64,000 nucleotides of DNA. Source: Acidimicrobiia bacterium (lineage in GTDB: Bacteria > Actinomycetota > Acidimicrobiia > IMCC26256 > JAOSJL01). Positions 1 to 9,197 of the stretch are shown piece after piece. The DNA is taken from NCBI GenBank assembly GCA_027494115.1, contig JAOSJL010000001.1, positions 372,001 through 436,000 on the forward strand, in the 5' to 3' direction. How positions within the stretch are numbered: the stretch's first letter is position 1; each line of letters starts with the position of its first letter. The position numbers and the translations under genes were made by a program. The notes under the pieces were generated by a model. That model saw nothing but the letters and a program-made list of their open reading frames with translations, was not told where the DNA came from and made no database searches.

Positions 1-712
1 CATAGCTACACGGACGCGCGGAACCGGTACCGGTCTGCGCGCTTCCACGGTTGGGGCACGCGTTGTAGGAGAAGCAGGCTTCACGAACGACACGCCCCGA
101 GAGATAAGGATGGGTCCGGTCGACGCCGGTGTCGAGAACCGCGACCGTCGCCCCAGTGCCGTCGTACCCTTCCGCCTGCGCCGCGTCGGCCCCCACGAGG
201 GGGGTCGTGGAGTTGAGGCTCGCCTCCAGCAGACGATCGGGCTCGACGCTCGTGACGATCGGCGAGTTCTCCAGGTCGTCGAGCACCTCGGGCGAAGCCT
301 CGACGACCGAATAGGGGGCGGCGTCGATCTCGCGTACGACCGTGGCATCGGTTCCCGAGAGCTCATCGGCGAGATCGTCCTGCGCGACGGCGATCTCGAC
401 GCGCTGCGCGAAAGCTCCGCGCGCGTCGAGCTCGTGCTCCGGCGTCTGGGCCGCGTCGAGGCCGACGATGACACGCGTCGTACCGTCGGCCGACACAGCC
501 ACGGGTGCCGCTGTGTCAGTAGAAGCGGCAGAGACATCAGCGGCACCGACCTCCTCCGGTGACCTGCGCGGAGCCTCGACACCGCCCGCGGCACCGCCCG
601 CGGGTCCCGGAAGTGCGCCCGCGAGTGCCGTCCCGAACGCCGTCACCGACACGATGAGGACCGGAAGTAGCCGCCGCGACCGAGCGCTCTTGCCACTCTT
701 CGTGGTGTGCAC
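1..712 (-). CDS. Secreted subtilisin-family (S8) serine protease, 5' part
   Basis: The gene runs off the left edge; 237 codons are visible from a GTG at 712, which has a GGGGGAAG ribosome site just upstream. The product starts with a basic stretch and a hydrophobic segment (about residues 15-33), giving a signal peptide. Residues 78-165 look like an inhibitor I9-type prodomain. The mature domain then begins, and VAVLDTGVDRTHPYL holds the catalytic Asp (about residue 194) in the DTG motif of subtilases. The His and Ser of the triad would lie beyond the edge. Role inferred: exported protease that matures by removing its prodomain. Divergent from the neighbouring glycan operon. Confidence 0.85.
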   Translation of the reverse strand, partial: MHTTKSGKSARSRRLLPVLIVSVTAFGTALAGALPGPAGGAAGGVEAPRRSPEEVGAADVSAASTDTAAPVAVSADGTTRVIVGLDAAQTPEHELDARGAFAQRVEIAVAQDDLADELSGTDATVVREIDAAPYSVVEASPEVLDDLENSPIVTSVEPDRLLEASLNSTTPLVGADAAQAEGYDGTGATVAVLDTGVDRTHPYLSGRVVREACFSYNACPNRGSAQTGTGSARPCSY

Positions 713-852
713 GGTGTCCGCTTCCCCCGGAATGGCTTACCGCTGTCCGGTCGGTCCGTAGCGGTCGGTGCTCCGGAAAAGGCCACCTCGGGGCTCCGAG
801 GGCGCTCCGGTACCCTCACAGGCTAACGGCTCCCACCGGCCATTCGTTCCCC

Positions 853-3072
853 GTGACCACCACCGCCACACCAGCGCACCCGCGCCCCACCACCCACGCG
901 CTCTTCCCCGCCGCATGGTCTCCCACTGCATGGTGGCTCCTGGGAGGGTCCGTCGCCCTGCTCGTCCTGCACCTCTGGCTGGGGCTACGGATGCGCGGCC
1001 CGCTCGTCTTCCCCGACGAGGCGGGCCTCCTCGGTCATCCCGGCTGGTTCCTCGGCGACGATCCCCTCCTCCAGATGGGCGCCACGTCCTACTACTCGTT
1101 CGGTTACTCCCTGTTCCTCGTCCCCGCCTTCGCCGTGCTTTCCGACCCGGACCATCTCTACACCGCGGCGATGGTCGTGAACGCGCTGCTCCTCACGGCC
1201 GTGTTTCCGATGCTGTACCTGATCCTGCGGAGGATCCTCGGCGTCGCTCCCTACCCGGCACTCCTGGGCGCGGCGGCAGGAGCCGTCTACCCGGCCGTGA
1301 CGTTTGCCGGAAACCACGCTTGGACGGAACCGGCCGCCATCCCGGTGTTCTGCGCGCTCGTGCTCACGGCCTGGCTCATGTTGACGGCGGACGCCCGCTG
1401 GCAACGCATGCTGTTCGGCCCGTGTGCAGCCCTCGCCTACGCGATTCATCCACGCTTCACCGGTGTGGTCGCGGTCGTTCTGGTCCTCGTGGGTGTGGCG
1501 TGGTGGTCCGGTCGGATCCGACGCCACACGGCTGTCACCAACACTGCACTGCTCGTTGCCGGGTTCATGGCCGTGCGCCTCGTCAACTCGGCGCTCTTCG
1601 ACGCCCGGTGGGCCGGAGGGAACGATGTCATCGAGAACTCCCCCGAGCAGCTGGCCAGGACGCTGGGGGACCCCGGGGAGTGGCGGGAACTGGCGGCGAT
1701 GGCCGTGGGCCAGGGTTGGTACCTCGTCGTAGCCACTCTCGGGCTGTTCGTGCTCGGTGTGGTGGTCCTGGCACGCCGAACCCGCCCGCTCATCGCACGC
1801 ACGAAGGCTGAGTGGAGACAGGCCCCGTCTTCGTCCCTCGTGGCCGGCTTCGTTCTCGTCGCCGCCCTGGCCATGTTCGTCGCCTCGATCGTGTTCATGA
1901 CCGTCAACCGCCACCGCGTCGACCATCTCGTCTACGGGCGCTACAACGAGGCGTTCCTCCCGGTGTTCCTCGCGTGTGGAACGGCAGTGCTCGCGACCCG
2001 CCGGCGTCCGCGCCGGCTCCTGGTTTCCGTGGGGAGCACCATCGTGACGATCGCTGTGCTGGCGCTCGCTCTGCGACTACTGCGCGACCCCGCGCTGTTC
2101 GACGGAACGGCGAACTGGCCGACGATCACCGGGATCTTCTGGCAGGTCACCGAGTGGCCATTCGACAGCTTCGGTTACTTCGTGCCGCACGCGACCGTCG
2201 TGGCGCTGGTCGGTGTCGGCGCCCTCGGCCTCGTCGCATGGAAGTTGCCGAGAGTCGCCGCGGGAGCGGCCGTCATCATCTTCCTCCTGGGAGGCGTGTA
2301 CGCGTACCGGGAGATGCTCCCCGCCGAGGCCGACATCTGGTACGAGGGGTGGTCGTTCCCTGATCAGGTCGAGAACCTGGATGTCGACGCGGTCGCGTTC
2401 GACGCGTCGACCGGGTGCGCGTTCTGCTTCTGGCGCGACCAGTGGTTCCTTCCCGACGTCGACTTCGAGACCTTCGATTCCGACATCGGCGAAGCTCCGT
2501 CCGAGGACCTCGTCATCGCTCCCCTCGACTGGACCCGCGCCGAAGCACTCGACGCACGGCTCGTCATTCCCGACGGCCGGAACGCACAGGGTCTGTGGGT
2601 ACTCCCCGGATCGACGGCCGACGAGCTCGAAGACCAGGGACGTCTCCTTCCCGCCGGATTTCCCGCCGCCCTTCCACCGACCGCTATGCGCTCGGAGATC
2701 GACGCGTCGCCCGAGACTCTCGAGCTCGAGCCCGGCGGGTCGGCCGAGGTCGACGTCGAGGTCACGCATGCCGGTGACGGCGGGCCCTGGGTCGACTTCG
2801 ACAGCTACGGGCTCCCGGGCCTCGTGCGGCTCCACACCCGAGTGCTGGATGACACGGGAACCGAGATCAGCGACACCCCTGCGGAGATCCCCGAGCTCAC
2901 GCTCCCGGGAGATAGGTTCGATCTGATGATTCCGGTGTCAGCGGTGGATGCAGCAGGTCAGCCACTGCCACCAGGCGAGTACACGATCGAGATCAGCCTC
3001 AGCCAGGAGGGCTTCGCCCGCTTCGCCGACGCGGGCGACGACGGGCTGACGGTTCCGCTGCGCGTCACGTGA
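853..3072 (+). CDS. Polytopic membrane protein, GT-C glycosyltransferase-like
   Basis: 739 residues from a GTG start. The first about 490 residues hold roughly a dozen hydrophobic segments. The first external loop carries VFPDEAGLLGHPGWF, an acidic DE pair in the place where GT-C enzymes (PMT/ArnT-like) keep their catalytic acid. The C-terminal about 230 residues are soluble, and the last about 120 have beta-rich spacing resembling an Ig-like domain. Known for the superfamily: sugar transfer from a polyprenyl-phosphate donor on the outer membrane face. That this protein does so is inferred. It opens an operon with the FkbM methyltransferase, overlapping it by 4 bases (GTGA). An uncharacterised membrane protein without GT activity remains possible. 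Confidence 0.65.
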   Translation: MTTTATPAHPRPTTHALFPAAWSPTAWWLLGGSVALLVLHLWLGLRMRGPLVFPDEAGLLGHPGWFLGDDPLLQMGATSYYSFGYSLFLVPAFAVLSDPDHLYTAAMVVNALLLTAVFPMLYLILRRILGVAPYPALLGAAAGAVYPAVTFAGNHAWTEPAAIPVFCALVLTAWLMLTADARWQRMLFGPCAALAYAIHPRFTGVVAVVLVLVGVAWWSGRIRRHTAVTNTALLVAGFMAVRLVNSALFDARWAGGNDVIENSPEQLARTLGDPGEWRELAAMAVGQGWYLVVATLGLFVLGVVVLARRTRPLIARTKAEWRQAPSSSLVAGFVLVAALAMFVASIVFMTVNRHRVDHLVYGRYNEAFLPVFLACGTAVLATRRRPRRLLVSVGSTIVTIAVLALALRLLRDPALFDGTANWPTITGIFWQVTEWPFDSFGYFVPHATVVALVGVGALGLVAWKLPRVAAGAAVIIFLLGGVYAYREMLPAEADIWYEGWSFPDQVENLDVDAVAFDASTGCAFCFWRDQWFLPDVDFETFDSDIGEAPSEDLVIAPLDWTRAEALDARLVIPDGRNAQGLWVLPGSTADELEDQGRLLPAGFPAALPPTAMRSEIDASPETLELEPGGSAEVDVEVTHAGDGGPWVDFDSYGLPGLVRLHTRVLDDTGTEISDTPAEIPELTLPGDRFDLMIPVSAVDAAGQPLPPGEYTIEISLSQEGFARFADAGDDGLTVPLRVT

Positions 3073-4145
3073 CCGTCACCCGCTGCCCCGTCATCTGCGG
3101 TACCCAGTTCGAGCTAGCAGGCCCTACGGGCGACGCCTACGTCGAATCGCTCGAGGACGGGGAACCGTTCCCCGACGACGTTCTCCCCTTACTGGAGGAG
3201 ATCCTTCCGGCTGATGCCGTTGCCTTCGACGTCGGGGCGAACATAGGCGTCTACGCACTCGCTCTCGCCACGCTGGCGCCCCGTGGCCACGTCCATGCGT
3301 TCGAGCCGAACCCCAACATCGTTCATCACCTGCGCTCGAACCTGAACGCAAACGACGTGGCGAACGTCGTGGTCCACGAAGCCGCAGTGAGCAGCGAAGC
3401 TGGGTCCATGCGCTTCAAGGAAAACCCCGACTTCGCGGCCGGAAGCGTCACGATCGACCAGGCTGCCGAGATCTTCCAGGACGCCTATTCGGCTGGTGCA
3501 ATCGAGGTGCCGAGCGTCACTATCGATGATGTCGTTGCCGAGAACCACCTCGGCTCGCTCGACCTCCTCAAGATCGACACCGAAGGGCACGAACTCGATG
3601 TCCTACGCGGTAGCCGGCGCACGCTCGAGCAGTTCCGACCACTCGTTGCCCTGGAGTTTTCGTCGTTCGCACTCACGATGCACCGGAGGTTGCTTCCGTC
3701 CGACGCTCTCGAGGAGGTTCGTTCCATCTTCGATCGCGTCTTCGTGACGACGACCGGCCGTTTCCGAGAGATCCACGACGAGGCCACGGCCGTCGAGTTC
3801 CTCTACGAGAACGCATTTGCAGCACCCGTGCAGGATCTCTTCTGCGTCTTCAACGACTCACGTTTGGCACGGTCCGTCGAGCGCCTCGCCGAGACACGTA
3901 GCGGTGTCGCGGGCGTTTCGGAGGTCGACTGGCTCCGCGAGCAGCTCAGGGACCACCGGAAGTCCGTGGACTGGCTCCAGGAGCGACTCGACGCTCATGA
4001 GGCGGCCCTCGATGTGGAGCGGCGCCGAGCCGATACAGCGGAGGCCGCTCTCGACGAGAAGGACGCACAGCTCGACGCCCTACGTGCCACCTACTCGTGG
4101 AGACTCACGCGACCCCTACGCGCCGTTCGGCGCTCCCTGCGGTGA
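3069..4145 (+). CDS. FkbM-family methyltransferase with C-terminal coiled coil
   Basis: 358 residues; the GTG start overlaps the previous stop by 4 bases, indicating translational coupling. The SAM site is visible as DVGANIGVYALALA followed by the acidic HAFEPNP strand end. Downstream LLKIDTEGHELDVLRGS is the FkbM signature. Residues about 275-345 are rich in Glu, Arg, Leu and Ala with heptad spacing and look like a coiled coil, and the end is basic. Known family role: O-methylation, often of sugars in surface glycans. The glycan substrate here is inferred from the neighbouring glycosyltransferases and flippase. Confidence 0.85.
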   Translation: MTVTRCPVICGTQFELAGPTGDAYVESLEDGEPFPDDVLPLLEEILPADAVAFDVGANIGVYALALATLAPRGHVHAFEPNPNIVHHLRSNLNANDVANVVVHEAAVSSEAGSMRFKENPDFAAGSVTIDQAAEIFQDAYSAGAIEVPSVTIDDVVAENHLGSLDLLKIDTEGHELDVLRGSRRTLEQFRPLVALEFSSFALTMHRRLLPSDALEEVRSIFDRVFVTTTGRFREIHDEATAVEFLYENAFAAPVQDLFCVFNDSRLARSVERLAETRSGVAGVSEVDWLREQLRDHRKSVDWLQERLDAHEAALDVERRRADTAEAALDEKDAQLDALRATYSWRLTRPLRAVRRSLR

Positions 4146-4251
4146 TCGCCGCTCGAAGAAGCGCCAGAACGGTCAGGTAGTGTGACCGCGGGCTCAGGCG
4201 ACGAATTGCCGTGCCCATCCTCGAGAATCGACACTCCGGCGAGATCGCCCT

Positions 4252-5150
4252 ATGCCCGAAGAACTCGACGTCAGCGTCGTGCTGCCCGTCTACAACGAGA
4301 AGGGCCACCTGCGCGACGAGATCGACCGGATCAAGGCCGCGCTCGAGGCCTCGCTCTACTCCTACGAGATCATCGTGGTGGACGACGGATCCGACGACGG
4401 GTCCGGCGAGCAACTCACCGAGATCGACGACATCCGCCTGCTGCGCTTCTCCCAGAACCGCGGATCCGGATCAGCCCGCCGCGCGGAACCAACGCCGCTC
4501 GGGGTCGCGTCGTGGCATGGACCGACGCCGACATGACGTACCCGAACGAGCGGATCCCCGAGCTCGTGGCGGAACTCGACGGCTACGACCAGGTCGTCGG
4601 AGCGCGCACCACCGAGCAGGGCACGGCCAAGTTCTTCCGTGTGCCGGCGAAGTGGTTCATCCGCAAGCTGGCCGGCTATCTCACCGAAACCAAGATCCCC
4701 GACCTGAACTCGGGGCTGCGGGTCTTCCGCCGCGACGTGGCGGCCCAGTACCTCCACCTGCTTCCTCCCGGCTTCTCGTGTGTCACGACGATCACGATGG
4801 CCTTTCTGGCCAACGGGTACTCGGTGAAGTACGTGCCGATCGAGTACTCCGAACGCGCCGGAAGCTCCAAGTTCCACTGGTGGTCCGACACCCGCCGCTA
4901 TCTCACACAGGTGGTACGTCTCGTCCTGTCCTACAACCCGCTGCGGATCTTCATGCCCCTGGGCGTCGTGCTCCTGGTCCTCGGCCTCGGGAAACTCACC
5001 TACGACTGGATCGACAAAGACTTCCGCCTGTCCGCCAACACCTTGCTGATCCTCTTCGCCGCGTTCCAGGTTTTCGCCATCGGTCTCCTGGCGGACCTTT
5101 TCGTACGCCTGACCAAGCCGCGGGAGTTCGTGGAACCGGCCGAGGTCTGA
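4252..5150 (+). CDS. GT2 glycosyltransferase, polyprenyl-phosphate sugar synthase-like (frame broken)
   Basis: The N-terminal part (ATG 4252) has SVVLPVYNEKGHL and EIIVVDDGSDDGSG, the nucleotide-sugar site. The rest (AWTDADMTYPNERI with the DxD motif, then two C-terminal membrane helices) lies in another frame. One G is missing near 4485-4486; restoring it joins the parts as SGSARRAGTNAARGRVV, a normal GT2 junction, and gives 299 residues. The arrangement resembles dolichyl/undecaprenyl-phosphate mannose or glucose synthases, which make lipid-linked sugar for GT-C enzymes such as the one at 853. It lies between the FkbM gene and a methyltransferase in the same operon. Real pseudogene or sequence error cannot be told apart here. 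Confidence 0.8.
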
Positions 5151-5154
5151 GCCG

Positions 5155-5763
5155 ATGAGCACCCAGGTGGCGGATACCCCGACCGGCAACATCTACGACA
5201 AGTACGCGAGTCGCAACCCGATCGAGCGCCGCCTCATGCACGGTTTCTTCCGTGCCCTCGACTCCACCCTGCCGCGTGTGGCCCCCGAACGTATCCTCGA
5301 AGTGGGCGCCGGGGAGGGTGAGATCGCCCGGGCACTCGCGGCGCGGTATCCCGAGGCACGAATCACGATTCTCGATCTGCCGGATCCCGAACTCGCCGGG
5401 GAGTGGCGGTCGCTCGACGCGACCGCTACCCACGGCGATGCCACACACCTCCCGTTCCCCGACCAGGCCTTCGATCTCGTGCTCGCGATCGAGGTGTTGG
5501 AACATGTCGAAGATCCCGATGCTGCTCTCCACGAGATCGCCCGTGTCGCGCGCGGTGCTGTCGTCGTGTCGGTGCCACGCGAGCCGATCTGGCGAGTCGC
5601 CAACATGGCGCGAGGCAAGTACTGGCGCAGCCTCGGCAACACTCCCGGCCACGTCAACCACTGGGGCACGCGCGGCTTCAGCGCGTTCGTGGGCCGCGAA
5701 CTCCGGGTCGAACGCACGGTTCGGCCCTTCCCGTGGACCGTGGTAGGAGCGCATCGTGGGTAG
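5155..5763 (+). CDS. Class I SAM-dependent methyltransferase
   Basis: 202 residues starting at ATG 5155, five bases after the GT2 stop. The SAM motif is ERILEVGAGEGEIARALA, followed by ITILDLPDPE and FDLVLAIEVLEHVEDPDAAL, as in Methyltransf_11 proteins. A later segment, NTPGHVNHWGTRGFSAFV, resembles methyltransferases acting on polyprenyl or sugar-lipid substrates. It overlaps the flippase gene by 8 bases. The substrate is not visible; a glycolipid or surface glycan is inferred from context. Confidence 0.85.
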   Translation: MSTQVADTPTGNIYDKYASRNPIERRLMHGFFRALDSTLPRVAPERILEVGAGEGEIARALAARYPEARITILDLPDPELAGEWRSLDATATHGDATHLPFPDQAFDLVLAIEVLEHVEDPDAALHEIARVARGAVVVSVPREPIWRVANMARGKYWRSLGNTPGHVNHWGTRGFSAFVGRELRVERTVRPFPWTVVGAHRG

Positions 5764-7129
5764 CGAGCGGCCAGACACGAGCGAGGCCGGTACACAGCAG
5801 AAGAAGGTCGAGAAGAAGGCCGAAACGAAGATCGGCCTTCCCGAGGGAACACTGACCGTCGGGGGCGGGCTCGTCACGGCCGGCATCGCCGCCTACGGCT
5901 TCATCGTCATCTCCGCCCGGGCACTCGGCACCGAGGAGACCGCTGGCCTGTCGGGGTTGTGGGCCCTGATCTTCATCCTCGGTCCCGGCTTCTTCCTGCC
6001 CCTCGAACAGGAGGTCGCCCGCGCTCTGGCCGACCGCCGCGCCCGCGGTCTGGGTGGTGGGCCACTCGTGAGACGAGCCGTCGCGTTGGGGGCGATCGTC
6101 GCCGCCGTGCTCGCGATCGGGGCGATCGCCGCCGCTCCCTTCCTCCTTGATCACCTCCTCGAGGGCGACGTGATGCTGCTCGTCGGGCTCGTGCTCGGGA
6201 TCTTCGCCTTCTACGCACAGCACCTGACCCGCGGCACACTGTCGGGCAACAGCAGGTTCGGCGCATACGGACTCCTTCTCGGCTCTGAAGGCATCCTCCG
6301 ACTCCTGGGCTGTGTCGTCCTGGCGGTCATCGGAGTCAGCTTCGCCGGCCCGTACGGGCTCGTTCTGGGTCTGGCGCCGGCCGCGGCCACTCTGGTCGCG
6401 CTGTGGGGTCAGCATGGCCTCGTGACCCCGGGGCCCGAAGCTCCGTGGTCGGAGCTCTCCACGCACCTGGGCTGGCTCCTCGCCGGATCCGTGCTCGCAC
6501 AGACGCTCGCGTATGCCGCCATCGTGGCGGTCAACCTCCTGGCGGGACCCGGTGAAACCGACAGGGCAGGGCAGTTCTTCACCGCGTCGTTGCTCACGCG
6601 CGTACCCATTCTCCTCTTCCAGGCCGTGCAGGCGGCGCTGCTCCCGAAACTCGCCGGTCTGGCCGGAGCAGGGAAACACACGGAGTTCAAAGCGGGCCTG
6701 CGCCAGCTTCTCCTGCTCGTGGTGGCCGTCACCGTCCTCGGTGTCGGCACCTCGTACGCCATCGGACCGTGGGCCGTGGGCGTGCTCTTCGGCGAGGAGT
6801 TCTCCGCAACGCTCGACCGCCAGGACCTCGCGCTCCTGGCACTCGGCAGCTGCCTCTTCATCGCCGCCATGACGCTCGCCCAGGCGCTCATCGCGCTCGT
6901 CCGCCACAGTCGTGCGGCCTTCGGCTGGATGGCCGGCGTCGTCACGTTCGTCGTCGTGACGGCGCTCGTCGATCCACTCTTCCTGCGTGCGGAGCTCGGC
7001 TTCGTCGCAGGTGCAGCGGTAGCAGTCGCGGTGATGGGAAGTTTCGTGATCGCCCGGCTGCGCACCTACGCGCCGGAAGACTCCCAGGCGCTCGTCGACG
7101 CGCTGGAGCACGAACCCCTCGAGCTGTAA
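5756..7129 (+). CDS. Polysaccharide/lipid flippase-like membrane protein
   Basis: 457 residues from a GTG that overlaps the methyltransferase gene by 8 bases. After a charged, Lys/Glu-rich N-terminus of about 30 residues there are 12 or more hydrophobic segments with small residues and few charges, as in Wzx/MurJ-type (MOP superfamily) exporters. It is the last gene of a glycan operon, where a flippase is expected. Known role of the family: moving polyprenyl-linked glycans across the membrane. Transport of the product of this operon is inferred. Confidence 0.75.
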   Translation: MGSERPDTSEAGTQQKKVEKKAETKIGLPEGTLTVGGGLVTAGIAAYGFIVISARALGTEETAGLSGLWALIFILGPGFFLPLEQEVARALADRRARGLGGGPLVRRAVALGAIVAAVLAIGAIAAAPFLLDHLLEGDVMLLVGLVLGIFAFYAQHLTRGTLSGNSRFGAYGLLLGSEGILRLLGCVVLAVIGVSFAGPYGLVLGLAPAAATLVALWGQHGLVTPGPEAPWSELSTHLGWLLAGSVLAQTLAYAAIVAVNLLAGPGETDRAGQFFTASLLTRVPILLFQAVQAALLPKLAGLAGAGKHTEFKAGLRQLLLLVVAVTVLGVGTSYAIGPWAVGVLFGEEFSATLDRQDLALLALGSCLFIAAMTLAQALIALVRHSRAAFGWMAGVVTFVVVTALVDPLFLRAELGFVAGAAVAVAVMGSFVIARLRTYAPEDSQALVDALEHEPLEL

Positions 7130-7188
7130 CCCGAGGCGAGGAAAAGCGGCGCAGGTATCCTGCGCCGCCCGAGATGAGGCAGGGGAAC
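7130..7188. repeat. 59-bp interspersed repeat, copy 1
   Basis: This segment and 36258-36315 agree at about 85% of positions with one gap; both contain a core of the form GCAGGTRTCCTGCGCCG followed by CCGAGAYGAGGCAGRGGAAC. Both copies lie a short distance 3' of a minus-strand gene. A partial third copy (CCCGAGGAGAGGCAG...) follows at about 7196-7218. The copy contains the hairpin listed next. Function unknown; a repeated 3'-end element of REP type is one reading. Confidence 0.6.
7146..7168. terminator. Hairpin between convergent genes
   Basis: Arms GCGGCGCAGG (7146-7155) and CCTGCGCCGC (7159-7168) pair perfectly over 10 bases around a TAT loop. It lies between the flippase (+) and the amidase-like gene (-), so it could end transcription from both sides. 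There is no T-run, which is common for hairpin ends in high-GC actinobacteria. Confidence 0.55.
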
Positions 7189-7258
7189 AAGCGCACCCGA
7201 GGAGAGGCAGAGGGAACCAGGCGCCGCAGGCAGCGCGGCGCGACGAATGGAGAGGCTG

Positions 7259-8996
7259 TCAGCCCTGCTGGCCGGAGTTGTCCTTCTTCATCCCGAGGTA
7301 CCAGCCACCGGATTCCGAGTAGAAGAGCCCACGCCACTGGTCGACGGGCTGCCATCCGAGGTTGCCCGCAGGCATGTTGCCGCGGGGGTGGATCCCGCCC
7401 CAGGCGTCGAGTGTGGCGTAGCCGCTTCCGTTGTCCTTCACGGTGAGGTCTTCGGCGAGGTCCCACCCGGGCCAGTAGTCGGCACCGTAGTTTCCTCCGC
7501 CGTTGCGGGCGCGAACACCACCCCCAGCCGTCGAGGATGTACACCCCGCGGTTGTCGTCGATCTCGACGTCCTTGGCGATGTCCCAGCCGACCCAGTACG
7601 CGCCGGCTACGACGGGAGCGTTCCCGCGTGGGTGCAGGCCACCCCAGCCGTCCAGCACGATGAGGCCCTTGCCGTCGGGAGTGATGGCGACATCACGCGC
7701 GATGTCCCAACCCCCCCAGTACGGCCCCCCACAGGTTCTTCATGGTCCCCTGCGCGGCAGAGCCGAACTTGTGGAGCCCACCGAAACCGTCGAGAACGAT
7801 GTAGCCCTTGCCGTCGGGCATCACCGCGATGTCACGGGCGATGTTCCAGTTGAAGTCCGGGTCGCCGTAGTGAGGGGCGAACACCGCGGAGACTTCTCCG
7901 CTACCGTCGAGGCCGTACCAGCCTCCGTTGGGATTCTCCTCGAGAGCCACACCGTTGTTGTAGAGCCCGATCACGAACGCTACCTCCGCCCGTAGCTGCG
8001 GCATGATCAGGTAACCGACGTTGCCATTGCATTCGGTCTGGTTGACGTCGCGGTGGGCAATCAGGGTTCGGATGGTCTGTCCGTTCGCGCTGGTGTAGCC
8101 GGCCGCGTTCACGCCGTGGTAGCCGAGCTTCCACGCCAGGAGGTTGCGCAGGCCCGTCTTCGCTGCGCTCGATACTCCGGTGGCGGAATGGTTCCCGATC
8201 AGAGCAACCCCCGTCCCTCGGGTGTTGAACGGCGCTGCATGGGCTCCGACCACGGCCTTGGTGATCCCGCCGCCGCGACCCTCATAGATGTTGCCGAATC
8301 GGTCGACGAGAAAGTTGTAGCCGATGTCGCACCATCCGTTGCCTCCCTGATGGAAGGCCTGGATACCCCCGGACAACCGCTCCACCGTCGGTGTAGGTGT
8401 TCGAGCTGACCGTATGGTGCACCACGGCGAAGTCGACCGACGACGCCGTAGCGATCGAACAGGTCGGGCCGGCGGCACCCCACGAGGCGCGTGAGCGGAT
8501 GCCGGGCTGGGGCGGAACCGCGCCCGCACTCCCCTCGGGGTAAGTCGCCTCGGGAGAGTCGACGTCGATGAGTTCGACGTCGTTGGCTTCGCCGTGGGCC
8601 AGGCGTACGCGCACCGCGGTGGCATCACCCACCCACACGGGATCGGAGGTGCGTGCCTCGCCGATGACGGATTCGGCGTGGATTGCGTCGGCAGATCCCT
8701 CGTCCGGTCCGCCGTCGACGGGTGGCGCCTCGACGGCGGGGGTCCAGTTCCCGTCACCGTCGCGGGCTTCGGACCGTGAAGGTGGCCTCGGCGTCGCCGT
8801 CCCAGCGGACACCGACCATGTCGGTGTCGGTGTCCACCTCCACTCCCCACCCGGGCTCGACGGTCCCGTCCGCGTCATCGGTCAGTGGGACCTCGTCGAC
8901 CGTGGCCTCGGGATCGGTGTTTCCGGAATCCTGAGCCGCGTACGGAACGGCGGCGAACGCCAGAACGAGAGCGGGAAGCAACCAGAGTCGACGCAT
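7259..8996 (-). CDS. Secreted PGRP/N-acetylmuramoyl-L-alanine amidase-like protein with C-terminal repeats (frame broken four times)
   Basis: ATG 8996 follows an AAGGCAGG site and opens a signal peptide (MRRLWLLPALVLAFAAVPYA). The middle has RSRASWGA, AVVHHTVSSNTYT, GWCDIGYNFLVDRFGNIYEG and LIAHRDVNQTECNG, the conserved stretches of PGRP/Amidase_2 domains, with the zinc His residues present. The C-terminal 200 residues hold four repeats ending in VLDGWGGLHPRGN-like motifs, separated by W-D-I-A-R-D-V. The frame breaks at 8771-8772, 8366-8370, 7725-7730 and 7521-7525, each by one extra base and three of them in G/C runs; removing them gives 577 continuous codons. Role inferred: cell-wall hydrolase or peptidoglycan-binding protein. 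Confidence 0.8.
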
Positions 8997-9197
8997 GACC
9001 TGCCTTGGGTAGTGGCCGGACCCGTGGGCTGCCGGCTTCGCGGAGCTCCGCTTCCGGAGATTCTCGCGCGTTGTCGACACGATCCGTGGTCATCTGGAGC
9101 CCGAAGCCCGATAGGTGTCCGGTCTGTCGTGTTTGTGAGGCGTGGCCGCCGGACAGGGGGTCGGAAACGGAGCGTGGGGCTCGGGTTACTGTGCGCC

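Noticed and set aside
985-1926. Long minus-strand frame opposite the GT-C gene
   Set aside because: Arg/Glu/His-rich shadow translation typical of the opposite strand of high-GC genes; no domain and the + strand gene is convincing.
5678-7111. 477-codon minus-strand frame opposite the flippase
   Set aside because: Composition (Glu, Arg, Asp, Gln-rich, no hydrophobic core) is that of an antisense shadow; the + strand frame has clear membrane helices and operon overlaps.
7259-8996. Calling the PGRP gene a pseudogene
   Set aside because: Four +1 breaks, three in G/C runs, with otherwise conserved motifs fit sequence error better than decay, given similar breaks in essential-type genes.
8997-9197. 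c-di-AMP (ydaO) or other riboswitch before the PGRP gene
   Set aside because: None of the conserved aptamer stretches could be found in the 200-base leader.
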